From Candidatus Woesearchaeota archaeon (GTDB taxonomy: Archaea; Nanobdellota; Nanobdellia; Woesearchaeales; GW2011-AR9): 7,191 bases of DNA. The notes under the pieces were generated by a model. It saw only the letters and a program-made list of their open reading frames with translations. It had not been told where the DNA came from and did no database searches. Made by a program: the position numbers and the translations under genes. Location of the stretch: the NCBI GenBank assembly GCA_016203215.1, contig JACQNF010000005.1, positions 1 to 7,191 of the forward strand, given 5' to 3'. Within the stretch, counting starts at the first letter, position 1, and every line of letters begins with the position of its first letter. Below are positions 5,002-7,191 of the stretch, piece by piece.

Positions 5002-5934
5002 CTAGCCTCGTAGATACTGTTGTAGCAAGAGATTCTGATAACTAACTTTTCCATCACGAACTGTGAGAATGCCAGTTTGCCCTACGTCCAATTGGCCAGA
5101 ATTCCAATACAACTCGCCTACAAAAGTTTCTTGGGGTACAGGGTTCACTGCTCCATCATGTGCCCTATGTCCGCTTTCGTGGAAGTGACCGCTGACTGCT
5201 TTGGTAATCCCTAATTCTGCGTACAGGTCTCTTAACTCTGCATTTCCCCGATTTTCCTCTTTGAAGATTAGCCCATTCACCGCGGCAATGCGTTTAACTT
5301 CCTCATCAGAAACATCTCCGTGTTGTTTCCGAATCATCTCTTCGACAACAATACCGGGGATGACACTGCCATCTGCAATAGATTCTGCAAAGTACGCAAC
5401 ATCAACAGCCCCGTCAATAGAATCAAATTTTCGGGGAACATGACATACAATAATCGTCTTTTCACCATCAGTGACGTGTCTCTTTAAATCATTCATGTTT
5501 ACGTACCGCAGTAATCCGGCATTTATGTGGTACAAGCCCGAAGGAATCTCTTCATTGCTCCCGAGATGATATTCTCCACCACAGACGAAATCAGAACCAT
5601 TGAGGAACACAAGATGATGACCGTTCTCTTCAACCTTAGGACAATCAAATGTATCAACCAACGAAGGATATTTTCCTTTGAAATAGTCTAACACAGGTTC
5701 GAATGCGCCGACGGTTTCATGGCTTCCTCGCACGACGTACGATTCTAAACCACTTTTACCGACGGCATCCAGAATCACTGCAACATAATCTTGACTTGCT
5801 GGAAGTGATCCTTGACGTTCACCGATATCGCCATTCAGAATCAGTTTTTCTGCCCCTCCTCTTTTAAGAATATCAACTGCAACGGAGACGATTCGTGGAT
5901 CACGATGAACGTCCGAAATGATGCCGTATTTCAT
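5002..5934 (-). CDS. Calcineurin-like metallophosphoesterase
   Basis: This is a two-metal hydrolase of the calcineurin-like phosphoesterase superfamily, 310 residues, cytoplasmic. The metal-site motifs appear in order: D8 and H10 in SDVH, D36 in NGDIG, S71-H72 in RGSHE, H165 in CHVP, and H250 and H252 in SGHFH. The third motif is normally GNH(E/D), whose Asn ligates one metal; here Ser replaces it. A region at about 175-245, rich in charged helices, is inserted before the last motif. The physiological substrate cannot be told: members include cyclic-nucleotide, nucleotide and protein phosphatases and nucleases. The frame is open to an ATG at 6000, but MKYGIISDVH is the usual superfamily start and the extra 22 residues look like non-coding sequence. 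There is no ribosome-binding site at 5934 and only a weak TATA-like CTATTAC near leaderless distance. It lies 108 nt downstream of rps7. Confidence 0.88.
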   Translation of the reverse strand: MKYGIISDVHRDPRIVSVAVDILKRGGAEKLILNGDIGERQGSLPASQDYVAVILDAVGKSGLESYVVRGSHETVGAFEPVLDYFKGKYPSLVDTFDCPKVEENGHHLVFLNGSDFVCGGEYHLGSNEEIPSGLYHINAGLLRYVNMNDLKRHVTDGEKTIIVCHVPRKFDSIDGAVDVAYFAESIADGSVIPGIVVEEMIRKQHGDVSDEEVKRIAAVNGLIFKEENRGNAELRDLYAELGITKAVSGHFHESGHRAHDGAVNPVPQETFVGELYWNSGQLDVGQTGILTVRDGKVSYQNLLLQQYLRG

Positions 5935-6029
5935 TTTGATTGTAGAGGGCTGGTTGTAATAGCTCGTTGTAATGGATAGAACACACCAAAATAAAACCAT
6001 CCCCTAAAAGAGATAGTAATAGTCTTCAA

Positions 6030-6041
6030 TAAATCAAAAAA
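6030..6041 (-). terminator. Probable T-run terminator of rps12-rps7
   Basis: On the minus strand TTTTTT (6036-6041) begins one base after the rps7 stop codon and is followed by GATTTA. No stem-loop is needed for archaeal termination. It suggests that the ribosomal protein unit ends here and the metallophosphoesterase is separately transcribed. Confidence 0.4.
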
Positions 6042-6042
6042 C

Positions 6043-6642
6043 TTACTTACTACTTGCTGCCTGTCGCTCCAGATCACGCTTCTTGGCGATGGCGTTGCTT
6101 CGCGCGCTTGACTGATATGCTCCAATCAACTCTTCTGCCAAGGCGTCCTCAATCTTCATCTTCTTGTTGAATGATTTGGCATATGCTCCTTGAGTCATGA
6201 AACGAAGCGCAAGATCAATACGACGCTGTGGAGCAATATCAACTGCTTTGGGATACCGCGCACCGCCATACTCGATAGCGATCACTTCTTCCCGTGGAGC
6301 AGCATTTTCAACTGCTCGCGTTAAGAGGGATAATGGATTCGTCTTCAGGCGGTGTTCCGCTTTGAGCATGGCACTTTCCACAATGCGAAGCGCATGCGTC
6401 TTCCTGCCGCCATTATGACCCGAGCTGATGAAATGTTTTTTACCTTTATGCCCTGAGCCCATCAGCTTCGTCGCAAACCGTTCAACGATAAATGTACCTG
6501 ACTTATGAAAACGATTTCCGGCATACCGTGCACCGGTCTTAGGCGCAATCTTGGGAGCAAGAGTAAGATATTTCTGGAGACCAATATCGTCGACTTTAAC
6601 ACCAGACGCGTCCCAACGATTGAAAAATTTGATTGTGCTCAT
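6043..6642 (-). CDS. rps7: Small-subunit ribosomal protein uS7 (archaeal S7)
   Basis: uS7 binds the 3' domain of 16S rRNA, starts assembly of the 30S head and lines the exit site. The 199-residue length fits archaeal S7, which is longer than the bacterial form (about 156-178) through an N-terminal extension (1-45). Recognisable blocks are RFATKLMGSGHKGKK (55-69, archaeal), RIVESAMLKAEHRL (86-99), RAVENAAPREEV (109-120), the RNA-binding core DIAPQRRIDLALRFMTQGAY (135-154), and the C-terminal SNAIAKKRDLERQA (182-195). The start at 6642 lies 8 nt after the rps12 stop codon and has a strong ribosome-binding site inside rps12, so the two are one transcript. In many archaea EF-2 follows. Here a T-run and an unrelated gene follow instead. 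Confidence 0.97.
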   Translation of the reverse strand: MSTIKFFNRWDASGVKVDDIGLQKYLTLAPKIAPKTGARYAGNRFHKSGTFIVERFATKLMGSGHKGKKHFISSGHNGGRKTHALRIVESAMLKAEHRLKTNPLSLLTRAVENAAPREEVIAIEYGGARYPKAVDIAPQRRIDLALRFMTQGAYAKSFNKKMKIEDALAEELIGAYQSSARSNAIAKKRDLERQAASSK

Positions 6643-6650
6643 GATCGTGT

Positions 6651-7070
6651 TTATCTCCTTGCTTTCTCTAATCTGCCTTTCAACAATGCATCAAGGCTCT
6701 GATCATTGACTTTGATAACTTGCCACCGGATACAAGGAAGATCTCCTTTAGCTCTCCCCATCTTCCCGCCGATCTGCTCAACAACAACTTCATCGTGTTC
6801 GTTAATAAGCTTCTGTGCACCGTCACCAGGCATAAACGCAGTGACTTGTTTTCCATTCTTCACTAACTGCACCCGTGCGCACTTGCGCATCCCTGAACAC
6901 GGCTGTTTTGCTTCAACTTGAATCTTTTCCAGAACAATTGCTTTTGCTTGGGAAGCGCCCTCTAACGGATCTACTTTATAGCGCATTTTCGTCCGAGAAA
7001 CAAGCTTATTCTGTGCTCTCCGTTTCTTCAGCTTCTTTGCTGCGCCCAACCCATTTGATTTTTTTCCCAT
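6651..7070 (-). CDS. rps12: Small-subunit ribosomal protein uS12 (archaeal S12)
   Basis: uS12 sits at the decoding centre and the interface of the small subunit, monitoring codon-anticodon pairing. The 139 residues match the archaeal/eukaryotic form: a basic N-terminal tail ([18 protein letters not shown]), [20 protein letters not shown] (55-74), [10 protein letters not shown] (76-85), [13 protein letters not shown] (90-102), [14 protein letters not shown] (109-122) and the final KGRLEKARR. Two loops that form the decoding-centre face are altered. The near-universal PNSA is PCSG (57-60), and the usual DLPG/DIPG is DLPC (110-113). The frame is intact and the rest of the protein is ordinary, so it is probably functional. 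No ribosome-binding site precedes the ATG at 7070. A TATA-like AGAAAATA (7093-7100) lies at leaderless distance. It is cotranscribed with rps7. Confidence 0.97.
   Translation of the reverse strand: MGKKSNGLGAAKKLKKRRAQNKLVSRTKMRYKVDPLEGASQAKAIVLEKIQVEAKQPCSGMRKCARVQLVKNGKQVTAFMPGDGAQKLINEHDEVVVEQIGGKMGRAKGDLPCIRWQVIKVNDQSLDALLKGRLEKARR
6653..6660 (-). promoter_or_regulatory. Ribosome-binding site of rps7 inside the end of rps12
   Basis: The minus strand reads AAGGAGAT across the last codons of rps12 (A-R-R-stop), 10 nt before the rps7 ATG. It is one of three clear Shine-Dalgarno sites in the window, two of which serve internal cistrons (rps7 and folA). Confidence 0.7.
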
Positions 7071-7092
7071 TGTAATGAATTTCTCAGATCAG

Positions 7093-7100
7093 TATTTTCT
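7093..7100 (-). promoter_or_regulatory. Possible TATA box of rps12-rps7
   Basis: The minus strand reads AGAAAATA, centred 26.5 nt before the rps12 ATG, the same geometry as the other first genes. The sequence is a weaker TATA match, and a second A/T-rich tract lies further upstream at 7129-7140, so the call is tentative. Confidence 0.35.
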
Positions 7101-7191
7101 ACGTCTATTCTACTTTTACATCCACGTTAAAAAAACGTTTTACCGCCCTCTTAAGCAGGAGTAAGTTCTTCCCTCCCCTACCTATTAATAA

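Noticed and set aside
5935..6000. Metallophosphoesterase start at 6000 with a hydrophobic N-terminus resembling a signal peptide
   Set aside because: The superfamily fold starts at MKYGIISDVH. The 22 added residues lack a charged n-region and a cleavage site. A weak A/T box upstream leaves slight doubt, so it is recorded here.
7124..7138. ACGTT-AAAAA-AACGT inverted repeat upstream of rps12
   Set aside because: Short A/T-rich arms around an A-run; indistinguishable from low-complexity sequence.
7105..7191. Open minus-strand frame from the right edge to a TAG at 7105-7107, possibly the C-terminus of a gene upstream of rps12
   Set aside because: Only 28 codons are visible, with no recognisable family match and a T7 run inside it. 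It is too short to call without the sequence beyond the edge.

Overview
The window looks archaeal, probably from a small-genome lineage such as a DPANN archaeon; that rank is an inference. The support is two ribosomal proteins of the archaeal/eukaryotic type (uS12 and uS7), TATA-like octamers placed one promoter length upstream of several start codons (leaderless transcription), A/T-run terminators without GC-rich stems, and tight packing with gaps of 1, 2, 8, 21 and 37 nt. No rRNA, tRNA, CRISPR array, insertion sequence or integrase is visible.

Layout, left to right. (1) Positions 1-999, minus strand: a thymidylate biosynthesis pair, thyA followed after 1 nt by folA, which runs off the left edge. 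(2) Positions 1036-1076: a small divergent promoter region between thyA and a plus-strand gene of unknown function (1099-1860). That gene resembles the TraB/Tiki/EreA-like fold. (3) Positions 1863-2562, minus strand: a VOC (glyoxalase-fold) protein followed by a DUF167/YggU protein. The convergent gap to the preceding gene is only 2 nt. (4) Positions 2664-3044, plus strand: a small single-span membrane protein of unknown function, with its own TATA box divergent from that of the VOC gene. (5) Positions 3194-4324, plus strand: a tRNA-guanine transglycosylase with the bacterial/eukaryotic catalytic-domain layout and no archaeal PUA extension. (6) Positions 4346-4948, minus strand: an orphan protein of 200 residues. 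(7) Positions 5002-5934, minus strand: a calcineurin-like metallophosphoesterase. (8) Positions 6043-7070, minus strand: rps12-rps7, the head of the archaeal str operon, with no EF-2 or EF-1A gene after it.

The thyA-folA pair makes dTMP from dUMP and regenerates tetrahydrofolate. rps12-rps7 supplies the decoding-centre and head proteins of the small ribosomal subunit. Tgt acts on tRNA. The remaining genes look like separate transcription units rather than parts of one system.

I did not find a clear new multi-gene system. The points most worth a second look are the repeated leaderless promoter geometry, cysteine substitutions in two decoding-centre loops of uS12, the altered substrate pocket of the bacterial-type Tgt, and the TraB/Tiki-like unknown gene. 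All gaps between genes are shorter than 300 bases.
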